A DNA stretch of 5,482 nt from UBA4823 sp034436035 (GTDB taxonomy: Bacteria > Chloroflexota > Anaerolineae > Anaerolineales > UBA4823), in contig DAOTVW010000082.1 of NCBI GenBank assembly GCA_034436035.1, forward strand, positions 1-5,482, in the 5' to 3' direction. The position numbers and the translations under genes are program-made. Positions 1-5,482 of this stretch are shown here, one piece after another. Numbering within the stretch: position 1 is the stretch's first letter; every line of letters starts with the position of its first letter. Under the pieces are notes generated by a model that did no database searches, was not told the DNA's origin, and saw only the letters and a program-made list of their open reading frames with translations.

Positions 1-265
1 TTACCATAATTTCGACGGGGATAAATCCCCTGCTCAAGGCATGCAAGTCGGTTGAAACCGACTCAAGGACAGTCCGCTTGAGCGGACTTCCATGGTCTGA
101 GGCGGGACTTGAGTCCCCGCCGTTGCATATAGATGCGCAGGTTAGATTTCCATAACCAACAATATCTCCCGCGCAATCCCCGAAATAAATTTCGGGCTAC
201 AAGGTCGGTATTGCGAAATTTATTTCGCACAATCTCGCCTGTATGTCGGGTTTACGTACCCAACA
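1..265. repeat. Composite repeat, copy 1 (complete, partly degenerate)
   Basis: Inverted repeats seen here are H1 17-30 (GGGGAT-AA-ATCCCC), H2 46-63 (AGTCGGTT-GA-AACCGACT), H3 71-88 (AGTCCGCT-TG-AGCGGACT), H4 101-121 (GGCGGGACT-TG-AGTCCCCGCC, one extra C in the right arm), H5 about 141-160, H6 179-196 (CCCGAAAT-AA-ATTTCGGG), H7 212-229 (TGCGAAAT-TT-ATTTCGCA) and H8 about 245-264. H1, H2, H3, H6 and H7 are perfect. H5 and H8 have decayed relative to copy 2: H5 reads GTTAGAT/AACCAAC where copy 2 has GTCGGGT/ACCCGAC, and H8 has one A for G in its right arm. Confidence 0.9.
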
Positions 266-529
266 TTACCATAATTTCGCCGGGGATAAATCCCCTGCTC
301 AAGGCATGCAAGTCGGTTGAAACCGACTCGATGACAGTCCGCTTGAGCGGACTTCCATGGGCTGAGGCGGGACTTGAGTCCCCGCCGTTGCAAACACATG
401 CGTAGGTCGGGTTTCCATACCCGACGACACATCCTGTATAATCCCGAAATAAATTTCGGGTTACAAGGCCGGTATTGCGAAATTTATTTCGCACAATCTC
501 GCCTGTATGTCGGGTTTCTATACCCGACG
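266..529. repeat. Composite repeat, copy 2 (complete, best-preserved hairpins)
   Basis: This is the reference copy, with all eight inverted repeats recognisable: H1 282-295, H2 311-328, H3 336-353, H4 366-386, H5 406-425 (GTCGGGT-TTCCAT-ACCCGAC), H6 443-460, H7 476-493 and H8 509-528 (GTCGGGT-TTCTAT-ACCCGAC). H5 and H8 are the same module with one loop change, so a unit already contains an internal duplication. Within its first 120 bases it differs from copies 1 and 3 at only four places (280, 330, 332 and 361). All four are outside the hairpin arms. Confidence 0.92.
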
Positions 530-689
530 TTACCATAATTTCGACGGGGATAAATCCCCTGCTCAAGGCATGCAAGTCGGTTGAAACCGACTCAAGGACA
601 GTCCGCTTGAGCGGACTTCCATGGTCTGAGGCGGGACTTGAGTCCCCGCTGTTGAAAACACATGCGTAGGTCGGGTTTCCATACCCGAC
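530..689. repeat. Composite repeat, copy 3 (truncated after H5; mosaic of copies 1 and 2)
   Basis: It contains H1 546-559, H2 575-592, H3 600-617, H4 630-650 and H5 670-689; H6-H8 are missing. Bases 530-649 are identical to 1-120 of copy 1 (120 of 120 by eye). The following stretch to 689, including the perfect GTCGGGT/ACCCGAC arms of H5, follows copy 2 instead, where copy 1 is degenerate. H4 has a C to T change at its outermost base (650). The copy ends cleanly at the foot of H5, suggesting that a hairpin edge is the natural boundary of the element. Confidence 0.9.
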
Positions 690-783
690 AATTGACAGCA
701 TTCGGAGGAAAGGAAAGCGGTGGAATTTAACTCGTAACAGGCATCTTCATGCGATGGAAAGAGATGGATGAGAATTATTTCCA
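690..783. other. Spacer between the repeat array and the uvrA stop codon; no gene seen
   Basis: This 94-base stretch separates the last hairpin of the array from the uvrA stop codon. No open reading frame with a plausible start and length was found on either strand. A purine-rich GGAGGAAAGGAAAG run at about 704-717 resembles a Shine-Dalgarno sequence on the plus strand, but the only nearby start (GTG at 720) gives five codons before a stop. No GC-rich stem followed by a T run is present in the uvrA direction. Confidence 0.6.
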
Positions 784-785
784 TC
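753..785 (-). repeat. 8-bp inverted repeat with 17-base loop overlapping the uvrA stop codon
   Basis: GATGGAAA (753-760) and TTTCCATC (778-785) are perfect reverse complements separated by 17 bases. One arm overlaps the uvrA TGA (784-786), so a stem could form exactly at the 3' end of the coding sequence. Only three of eight pairs are G-C and no U tract follows on the minus strand, so this is at best a weak RNA 3'-end structure and not a recognisable intrinsic terminator. A chance occurrence is quite possible. Confidence 0.3.
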
Positions 786-3702
786 ACGAGGGAACCTGAC
801 AAACCACATTTCGTAAAAATTTTCCGGTAAATGAGGCTTCATTGAGACAAATCTCTTCAGGGGTGCCCACGGCAACGACCTCTCCGCCGCGGTCACCACC
901 CTCTGGTCCCAGGTCAATGATGTAATCGGCGACCTTAATAATATCCAGATTATGTTCAATGATCAAAACAGTGTTACCAGCATCGACCAAACGTTGCAGG
1001 ACTTCGATTAATTTATGCACATCGGCAGCGTGTAAACCCACCGATGGTTCATCCAAAACATAAATTGTCCGGCCGGTCGAGCGGCGTGATAGCTCTTTGG
1101 CTAATTTGACACGCTGAGCTTCGCCGCCAGAAAGCGTAGGGGCTGGCTGCCCAATGCGGATATAACCCAACCCAACATCCTGGAGGGTTTGTAACCGATT
1201 AACCATATTGGGAAAAGCAGAAAACACTTCCAGGGCTTTGTCCACTGTTAAATCTAATACATCTGCAATGTTATAGTCTTTAAAGCGTACTTGCAGGGTT
1301 TCACGATTAAAACGCGCTCCATGACAGACATCGCAGGGGACATAAACATCGGGCAAGAATTGCATCTCAATGCGCAACTGCCCTTGCCCCTGGCAGGCTT
1401 CGCAGCGTCCGCCATGAACATTGAAAGAAAAACGACCTGGTTTATAACCACGGATTTTGCTTTCAGGTAATTCCGCAAACAGCGCTCGAATTAAATCGAA
1501 CAATCCCGTGTATGTGCCTGGATTGGAACGGGGTGTGCGTCCAATTGGGGATTGATCGATATTGATAATCTTATCCACATATTCCAATCCCTCGATTCGA
1601 TCATAAGCGCCCGGTTGAGTATGGGCTTTGTACAGGTGCTGAGCGAGGGCTTTATATAAGATTTCCACCATTAATGTGGATTTCCCAGAGCCGGAAACGC
1701 CCGTGATACAAACCAGTTTACCAAGCGGGATGGTCACATCAATATTTTTAAGGTTATTTTCACGCGCACCAATGATCCTTAAATGTTTCCCATTGCCGCT
1801 TCTTCGTTGAGCAGGGATGGGCACTTGCAAACGGCGCGAGATATATGCCCCAGTGAGTGAGCGCGGGTTTGCCAGGATATCCTCCAGCGTGCCCTCTGCG
1901 ACCACCTCCCCGCCATGTTCGCCAGCACCAGGTCCTAAGTCAACCACCCAATCTGCCGCCCGGATGGTCTCTTCATCGTGCTCCACCACTAAAACGGTGT
2001 TTCCTAATTCCTTCAACCCTTGCAGCGTTTTAAGCAAACGGGCGTTATCGCGTGGATGCAGCCCAATCGAGGGTTCATCCAACACATATAAGACGCCCAT
2101 TAAACGAGAACCAACTTGCGTCGCAAGACGGATGCGCTGTGCTTCACCACCCGAGAGAGAACCCGCTGACCGTTGCAACGTGAGGTAGTCCAAGCCAACA
2201 TCCACTAAAAAGCCTAATCGGGCTTCAATCTCTTTGAGAATACGTTCTGAAATTGCCTTTTGGCGAGCATTAAGGGGTGAAGCATCTCCAATCAGTTTTC
2301 GCACCCATTCCAATGTGCGTAAGACAGGCCATTCTGTCACCTCAATGATATTTACCCCATCCACTGTGACCGCCAACGCTTCTGGGCGCAAACGCTTGCC
2401 ATTACAAGCCGGACAAATCACTTCGCTCATCACTTCAGCAATCTTTTCACGGGTGTATTCTGAATTCGTCTCCTGATAACGCCGTTGCAGGTTATTGATA
2501 ATCCCTTCAAAGCTGGTGCGGAAAGTAGCCTGCCGGCCATCTTTATTTTCATAATGAACCGTTACCTCTCGTCCATGTGTGCCATAAAGAAGTATCTCTA
2601 ACTTTTCCGCTGGAATCTGGCTAACGGGTGTGTCCAAATCAATATGATATTCGCGAGCAACCGCTTGCAATGCTTGCCAATAATAACCGCCTTCCTCACG
2701 GGGACCACTCCATTCGGAAAGAATAATCGCACCTTCATTCAGGGAGAGCTCTTTATTCGGGATAAGTAAATCCGGATCGATTACCAGTTTTCCACCCAAC
2801 CCCTGGCATTCAGGGCAGGCGCCATGCGGAGTGTTGAAAGAGAAAGTACGCGGCTCGATTTCCGGCAGACTCACCCCATGTTCTGGGCAAGCAAGATGTT
2901 CCGAGTAATGCAGGTCATACGGTTGAGGGTTTCCATCCTCCCCACCTTCACTGGCGGGGGGTGTAACCTGGATCGTCAGATAACCATCGCCAAACTTTAA
3001 TGCAGTTTCAATCGAATCGGTCAGACGTGACCGATCGGATTTTTCCTCTTCTTCATTTTCCGGCTGATGGATGATCAATCGATCTACCACCGCCTCTATG
3101 GTATGGATTTTGTAGCGATCCATTAAAATTTCTTCTTCTACATCATGAACAACCCCATCGACGCGGGCGCGCACAAAACCAGCTTTGCGGATTTCCTCCA
3201 ATATGGCTTGATGCGTCCCTTTGCGGCCACGGATTAAGGGGGAGAGAATCAGTAAACGGGAACCCACCGGCAATTTCTCTACCGTATCGACGATCTCTTG
3301 AGCGGACTGTTTACTGACTTCGCGTCCACAGACCGGACAATGAGGAATACCCACACGAGCATATAATAACCGCAGGTAATCATAGATTTCCGTTACCGTC
3401 CCGACCGTAGAACGCGGGTTATGGGAGGTACCTTTTTGATCAATGGAAACCGCAGGGGATAACCCTTCGATATAATCCACATCCGGTTTCTCCATTTGCC
3501 CCAAAAATTGACGGGCATAAGCAGAAAGCGATTCGACATAGCGTCGCTGACCTTCAGCGAAGATGGTGTCAAAAGCTAAAGAGGATTTCCCCGAACCAGA
3601 CAAACCGGTGATGACAACCAGTTTATCGCGGGGGATTTCGACGGTGATATTTTTTAGATTGTGAACACGCGCCCCTACGACGCGGATAACATTTTTTGCC
3701 AT
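784..3702 (-). CDS. uvrA: UvrABC system protein A, excinuclease ATPase subunit
   Basis: UvrA is the DNA-damage sensor of nucleotide excision repair. As a dimer it scans DNA with UvrB, loads UvrB at bulky lesions and then leaves, so that UvrC can incise. The 972 residues fit the family's usual 940-970. First ATPase: Walker A 33-41 (GLSGSGKSS), signature LSGGEAQR 516-523, Walker B 538-543 with D542/E543, H-loop H575. Second ATPase: Walker A 668-676 (GVSGSGKST), signature 857-864, Walker B 880-885 with D884/E885, H-loop H917. The C-terminal zinc module is C767-x2-C770-x19-C790-x2-C793. The N-terminal one is C272-x2-H275...C296-x2-C299, with His in place of the second Cys, a variant I recall in other UvrA proteins. 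CxxC pairs also occur at 122/125 and 430/433. The start is supported by an AGGG site 8 bases upstream and by the typical opening xxIRVxGARxHNLKNI. The frame is intact, and no partner uvr gene lies in the window. Confidence 0.98.
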   Translation of the reverse strand: MAKNVIRVVGARVHNLKNITVEIPRDKLVVITGLSGSGKSSLAFDTIFAEGQRRYVESLSAYARQFLGQMEKPDVDYIEGLSPAVSIDQKGTSHNPRSTVGTVTEIYDYLRLLYARVGIPHCPVCGREVSKQSAQEIVDTVEKLPVGSRLLILSPLIRGRKGTHQAILEEIRKAGFVRARVDGVVHDVEEEILMDRYKIHTIEAVVDRLIIHQPENEEEEKSDRSRLTDSIETALKFGDGYLTIQVTPPASEGGEDGNPQPYDLHYSEHLACPEHGVSLPEIEPRTFSFNTPHGACPECQGLGGKLVIDPDLLIPNKELSLNEGAIILSEWSGPREEGGYYWQALQAVAREYHIDLDTPVSQIPAEKLEILLYGTHGREVTVHYENKDGRQATFRTSFEGIINNLQRRYQETNSEYTREKIAEVMSEVICPACNGKRLRPEALAVTVDGVNIIEVTEWPVLRTLEWVRKLIGDASPLNARQKAISERILKEIEARLGFLVDVGLDYLTLQRSAGSLSGGEAQRIRLATQVGSRLMGVLYVLDEPSIGLHPRDNARLLKTLQGLKELGNTVLVVEHDEETIRAADWVVDLGPGAGEHGGEVVAEGTLEDILANPRSLTGAYISRRLQVPIPAQRRSGNGKHLRIIGARENNLKNIDVTIPLGKLVCITGVSGSGKSTLMVEILYKALAQHLYKAHTQPGAYDRIEGLEYVDKIINIDQSPIGRTPRSNPGTYTGLFDLIRALFAELPESKIRGYKPGRFSFNVHGGRCEACQGQGQLRIEMQFLPDVYVPCDVCHGARFNRETLQVRFKDYNIADVLDLTVDKALEVFSAFPNMVNRLQTLQDVGLGYIRIGQPAPTLSGGEAQRVKLAKELSRRSTGRTIYVLDEPSVGLHAADVHKLIEVLQRLVDAGNTVLIIEHNLDIIKVADYIIDLGPEGGDRGGEVVAVGTPEEICLNEASFTGKFLRNVVCQVPS

Positions 3703-3710
3703 AAAATTTG

Positions 3711-3715
3711 CCCTG
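3711..3715 (-). promoter_or_regulatory. uvrA ribosome-binding site
   Basis: On the minus strand the sequence reads CAGGG, then eight bases, then ATG (3702-3700). AGGG is a partial Shine-Dalgarno core at normal spacing, and it supports this ATG as the uvrA start. Confidence 0.65.
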
Positions 3716-3746
3716 AATAAAATTACAGATGATTATCAGACCTTTC

Positions 3747-3752
3747 ATTATA
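3747..3752 (-). promoter_or_regulatory. Putative uvrA -10 promoter element
   Basis: The minus strand reads a perfect TATAAT here, 44 bases upstream of the uvrA start codon, which would give a leader of roughly 38 bases. The -35 side is poor: at a 17-base spacing the hexamer is GTGCCA, and the best TTG-containing match (TTGTGC at 3772-3777) needs a 19-base spacing. No LexA-type inverted repeat of the CGAAC...GTTCG kind was seen around it, so SOS control is not supported by sequence. Confidence 0.5.
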
Positions 3753-3971
3753 CCAAACAGCGAAAAGGTTGGCACAAAAACCTATCGACAAATAAATCAA
3801 TGACAAGGAAGAAAAACTTCTCTTTCCTAAATCCTCCCCATAAACAGAAAAAAACAGCCAAAATATCCCTTAGTGTAGTGTGCAAGATTGGTGTCACAGA
3901 TGCATCTATCCAAATCCAGATCAGCCTTCAAAATTGTAAGGTCATCAGGATAGATTTGAATCCCCATTTTA

Positions 3972-3980
3972 TGGTATTCT
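3972..3980 (+). promoter_or_regulatory. Putative extended -10 element of the DUF1906 gene
   Basis: TGG-TATTCT matches the extended -10 form TGn-TAnnnT and ends 26 bases before the ATG at 4007. No good -35 hexamer lies 16-18 bases upstream. If used, transcription would begin near 3987, at the edge of the palindrome described next, leaving a leader of only about 20 bases. This is a motif match only. Confidence 0.35.
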
Positions 3981-3985
3981 TTTGA

Positions 3986-4005
3986 GTATCGCGATACGTA
4001 TATAC
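3986..4005. promoter_or_regulatory. Two abutting perfect palindromes just before the start codon; possible operator
   Basis: GTATCGCGATAC (3986-3997) is a perfect 12-base palindrome, immediately followed by the perfect 8-base palindrome GTATATAC (3998-4005). Both begin with GTAT and end with ATAC or TATAC, so the half-site GTAT/ATAC is repeated. The pair ends one base before the ATG at 4007 and lies downstream of the putative -10, a position where a bound dimeric repressor would block transcription. The sequences take the place of a Shine-Dalgarno region. I do not recognise the regulator. Confidence 0.4.
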
Positions 4006-4006
4006 C

Positions 4007-5482
4007 ATGTCGAAAACCAAAACCGTCGTAAGCGTTTGCGCGATTCCATTCATCGCACTCACCCTCACGATAGCCTTCCTGCTTCGCTATCCGATGCGTA
4101 TGTCCGCGCTTGCAGAAACGGATGCTGAGAATGCCGGCTATCCAATCGAAATCATCGACTTCGACCTGCTTGATTCGCAAACGGGATGGATATGGGTCAA
4201 TGATCATTTATATTGGACTTCGAATAACGGCACGTCGTGGCAGGATATTACTCCTTCCGAGATGAACGAACTGCAACTTTTCGCAGTGCATTTCCCAGAT
4301 CCCTCACTTGGATACGCGGTACTGGGAAAACCCAATGCAGGAGATCAGCAAGCGTTATGGCTGGCAAAGCGTGACAATCCCCGCGCTGGTTGGACTTACC
4401 TGGAAATAAAACTCCCTGACGACACCTCCGCGAAACCAGCAGTGGGAAAAATTCAAATGACGTTTTTGGATAGCAACCATGGCTGGCTGATGATGAAATA
4501 TGCCAGCAGCTCAAATTTCAATCTTGGAGCGCTGTATTTCACCCGTGATGGCGGTCTGACCTGGACAAAAAGCAATCTCGATGCGGCAGGGGAGATTTAC
4601 TTTGCCAACCCTCAGATGGGATGGATTGCAGGCTATGAACCAGTTGGAGATTTGCTTCAAACCAGAGATGGCGGTTTTTCATGGCAACCAAGCGATGACT
4701 TAACTGCATTATCCCTGACGCAGAAATCAAATATAGTCAAAAAGCTCGGAGCTATCACTGAACTTAATTCCTTGCGGTTTGCAAAAGGCAGTCCGGGGGC
4801 AGTGGATCGCTCCATCTACAATACCACAAACGCAGACCCGTTTTGGCAAGGGATTGATCGAATCGATTTATTCGACGATCAGACCGGCTGGGCAGCCTAT
4901 TCTAAAGGGCGATGCGATAACGACCCCGCCGGCAGGATGACCTGCCGCCGTGAGCTGGGTTTGTTGAAAACAGAAAATGGAGGAGTGAACTGGTCGGTTA
5001 TTCCCTTGCCTGTTTCCGATCATCCAAATGGCATTATCGAAGAATCATTTACCATCCACACACAAGCTGAAACACTCCAATCGAGCACAAGCGATGCCCC
5101 CCAAAGTCTCACTGCAATATATCAAGGACACGCCTTCGACAAATGTGAAGTACCTACCTTGACACAACTACAGGAATGGATCGGCTCCAGCCCTTACCGC
5201 GGTTTAAATCTCTACATCGGCGGAAGCCTGCGCGCCTGTGCTAACACGGCTCTCAATGCAGATTATATCGCTCAGATCCGCAACGGGCAGGGCTGGTCGC
5301 TTATACCTACCTGGGTGGGACCTCAGGCACCATGCACTAATTACAAATCCAAAATCAGCAGCAACGCTAACACCGCTTATCAGCAAGGAATCAATGAGGC
5401 AAATAGCGCGCTAACCGTTGCAGCGGCAATGAACATCGCCCATCCCGATCAAAGCGGAACCATCATTTATTACGATATGGAA
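4007..5482 (+). CDS. Secreted or anchored Asp-box propeller protein with DUF1906 (Rv2525c-like) glycoside-hydrolase-like domain, 3' end outside window
   Basis: The frame is open from the ATG at 4007 to the window edge (492 codons, no stop). An in-frame TGA at 3983 limits upstream extension. Residues 7-26 form a hydrophobic segment after a Lys-containing N terminus; cleavage after SALA (A36) is possible, otherwise it is a membrane anchor. There is no twin arginine and no lipobox. Residues about 45-335 look like a Ycf48/BNR-type beta-propeller: four Asp-boxes (S/T-x-D/N-x-G-x-x-W) at 71-78, 179-186, 219-226 and 322-329, and GW turns at 60, 159, 205 and 294. A Ser/Thr-rich linker (about 335-368) leads to a DUF1906 domain from about 373: FDKC, SPYRGLNLYIGG, RAC and a GW-x3-PTWVGPQAPC stretch. 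This family has a GH25-like barrel and is linked to cell-wall carbohydrate; the YYDME at 488-492 may carry acidic active-site residues. The substrate is unknown. No Shine-Dalgarno sequence precedes the ATG. Confidence 0.85.
   Translation, partial: MSKTKTVVSVCAIPFIALTLTIAFLLRYPMRMSALAETDAENAGYPIEIIDFDLLDSQTGWIWVNDHLYWTSNNGTSWQDITPSEMNELQLFAVHFPDPSLGYAVLGKPNAGDQQALWLAKRDNPRAGWTYLEIKLPDDTSAKPAVGKIQMTFLDSNHGWLMMKYASSSNFNLGALYFTRDGGLTWTKSNLDAAGEIYFANPQMGWIAGYEPVGDLLQTRDGGFSWQPSDDLTALSLTQKSNIVKKLGAITELNSLRFAKGSPGAVDRSIYNTTNADPFWQGIDRIDLFDDQTGWAAYSKGRCDNDPAGRMTCRRELGLLKTENGGVNWSVIPLPVSDHPNGIIEESFTIHTQAETLQSSTSDAPQSLTAIYQGHAFDKCEVPTLTQLQEWIGSSPYRGLNLYIGGSLRACANTALNADYIAQIRNGQGWSLIPTWVGPQAPCTNYKSKISSNANTAYQQGINEANSALTVAAAMNIAHPDQSGTIIYYDME

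Larger units (their letters stand above)
1..689. repeat. Tandem array of about 2.6 copies of a 265-base hairpin-rich composite repeat
   Basis: Three head-to-tail units begin with the same sequence (TTACCATAATTTCG) at 1, 266 and 530, giving periods of 265 and 264 bases; the one-base difference lies just before hairpin H6 (four versus three C). A complete unit contains eight short inverted repeats, H1 to H8, separated by spacers that are themselves conserved between copies. The third unit stops after H5 at about 689, where the similarity ends abruptly. The window opens exactly at a unit boundary, so the array may continue to the left. The length and structure do not match a CRISPR array, and no transposase or terminal duplication is visible. 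It resembles composite intergenic hairpin repeats of uncultured Chloroflexota, which is a recollection and not a search result. No function can be assigned from sequence. Confidence 0.93.
3703..4006. other. Divergent intergenic region between uvrA and the DUF1906 gene
   Basis: This 304-base AT-rich spacer lies between two start codons on opposite strands. It holds the uvrA ribosome-binding site and -10 element at the left end, and an extended -10-like element plus two palindromes at the right end. The middle (about 3785-3960) shows no coding region I can support: a 61-codon frame (3800-3985, plus) has no Shine-Dalgarno sequence, has low-complexity lysine-rich composition and resembles no family I know. 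No riboswitch or tRNA-like fold was recognised. Confidence 0.6.

Noticed and set aside
1..689. CRISPR array
   Set aside because: The repeating unit is about 265 bases with conserved sequence throughout. There are no short identical repeats alternating with unique spacers, and no cas gene is present.
252..701. 149-codon minus-strand protein and other frames in the repeat array
   Set aside because: The frames arise from the tandem DNA repeat, overlap open frames on both strands, lack ribosome-binding sites and match no family I know.
741..752. GCAT-CTTC-ATGC hairpin as uvrA terminator
   Set aside because: It has only four base pairs and no following T run on either strand.
1817..2476. Plus-strand frames of 80-123 codons inside uvrA
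   Set aside because: They are antisense shadows of a strongly conserved coding sequence.
3703..3800. LexA/SOS box in front of uvrA
   Set aside because: No CGAAC-N4-GTTCG or CTGT-N8-ACAG type palindrome is present; CCAAAC...GGTTGG at 3753-3773 is too weak and too widely spaced.
3879..3898. CRP-like site (TGTG...TCACA)
   Set aside because: The half-sites are separated by 11-12 bases instead of the spacing CRP needs, and the left half is incomplete.
3800..3985. 61-codon plus-strand frame in the divergent intergenic region
   Set aside because: It has no Shine-Dalgarno sequence and a low-complexity Lys/Ser-rich start, and it ends inside the promoter region of the next gene. It is most likely chance.
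4007..4039. Lipoprotein signal at Cys11 of the DUF1906 protein
   Set aside because: The cysteine comes before the hydrophobic core and is not preceded by a lipobox (L-x-x-C).
3827..4207. 126-codon minus-strand frame
   Set aside because: It lies antisense to the start of the DUF1906 gene and its promoter; the plus-strand frame has clear domain evidence and this one has none.

Overview
The window has three parts: a tandem array of hairpin-rich repeats at the left (1-689), one complete housekeeping gene on the minus strand (uvrA, 784-3702), and the first 492 codons of a secreted or membrane-anchored protein on the plus strand (from 4007, running off the right edge). uvrA and the right-hand gene are divergently transcribed from a 304-base intergenic region. 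No tRNA, rRNA, CRISPR array, transposase or phage gene is visible.

The UvrA sequence is an ordinary full-length bacterial one. Two things suggest an environmental Chloroflexota member (Anaerolineae-like): the right-hand protein, which joins a Ycf48/BNR-type Asp-box propeller to a DUF1906 (Rv2525c-like) glycoside-hydrolase-like domain, and the composite hairpin repeats. This placement is an inference from memory of such genomes and was not checked by any search.

Left region (1-689): about 2.6 head-to-tail copies of a 264-265 base unit, starting at 1, 266 and 530. A full unit holds eight short inverted repeats (called H1-H8 here). They fall into three module families that share a central sequence but differ in their arms. 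The third copy is truncated after H5 and is a mosaic: its first 120 bases are identical to copy 1, while the rest follows copy 2. Reading frames across the array are by-products of the repeat and should not be annotated as proteins. A 94-base stretch separates the array from the uvrA stop codon and contains no convincing intrinsic terminator, so uvrA transcripts may run into the array.

Middle region (784-3702): uvrA encodes the damage-recognition ATPase of nucleotide excision repair. Both ATPase modules and the zinc-binding sites are intact. It has a recognisable AGGG ribosome-binding site and a TATAAT -10 element.

Right region (3703-5482): the intergenic space carries the uvrA promoter and, next to the right-hand gene, an extended -10-like element followed by two abutting perfect palindromes that end one base before the ATG. 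That gene lacks a Shine-Dalgarno sequence. Its product has an N-terminal signal or anchor segment, four Asp-box motifs, and a DUF1906 domain cut by the window end just after a D-x-E motif. No functional link between uvrA and this gene is evident; they appear to be unrelated divergent neighbours.
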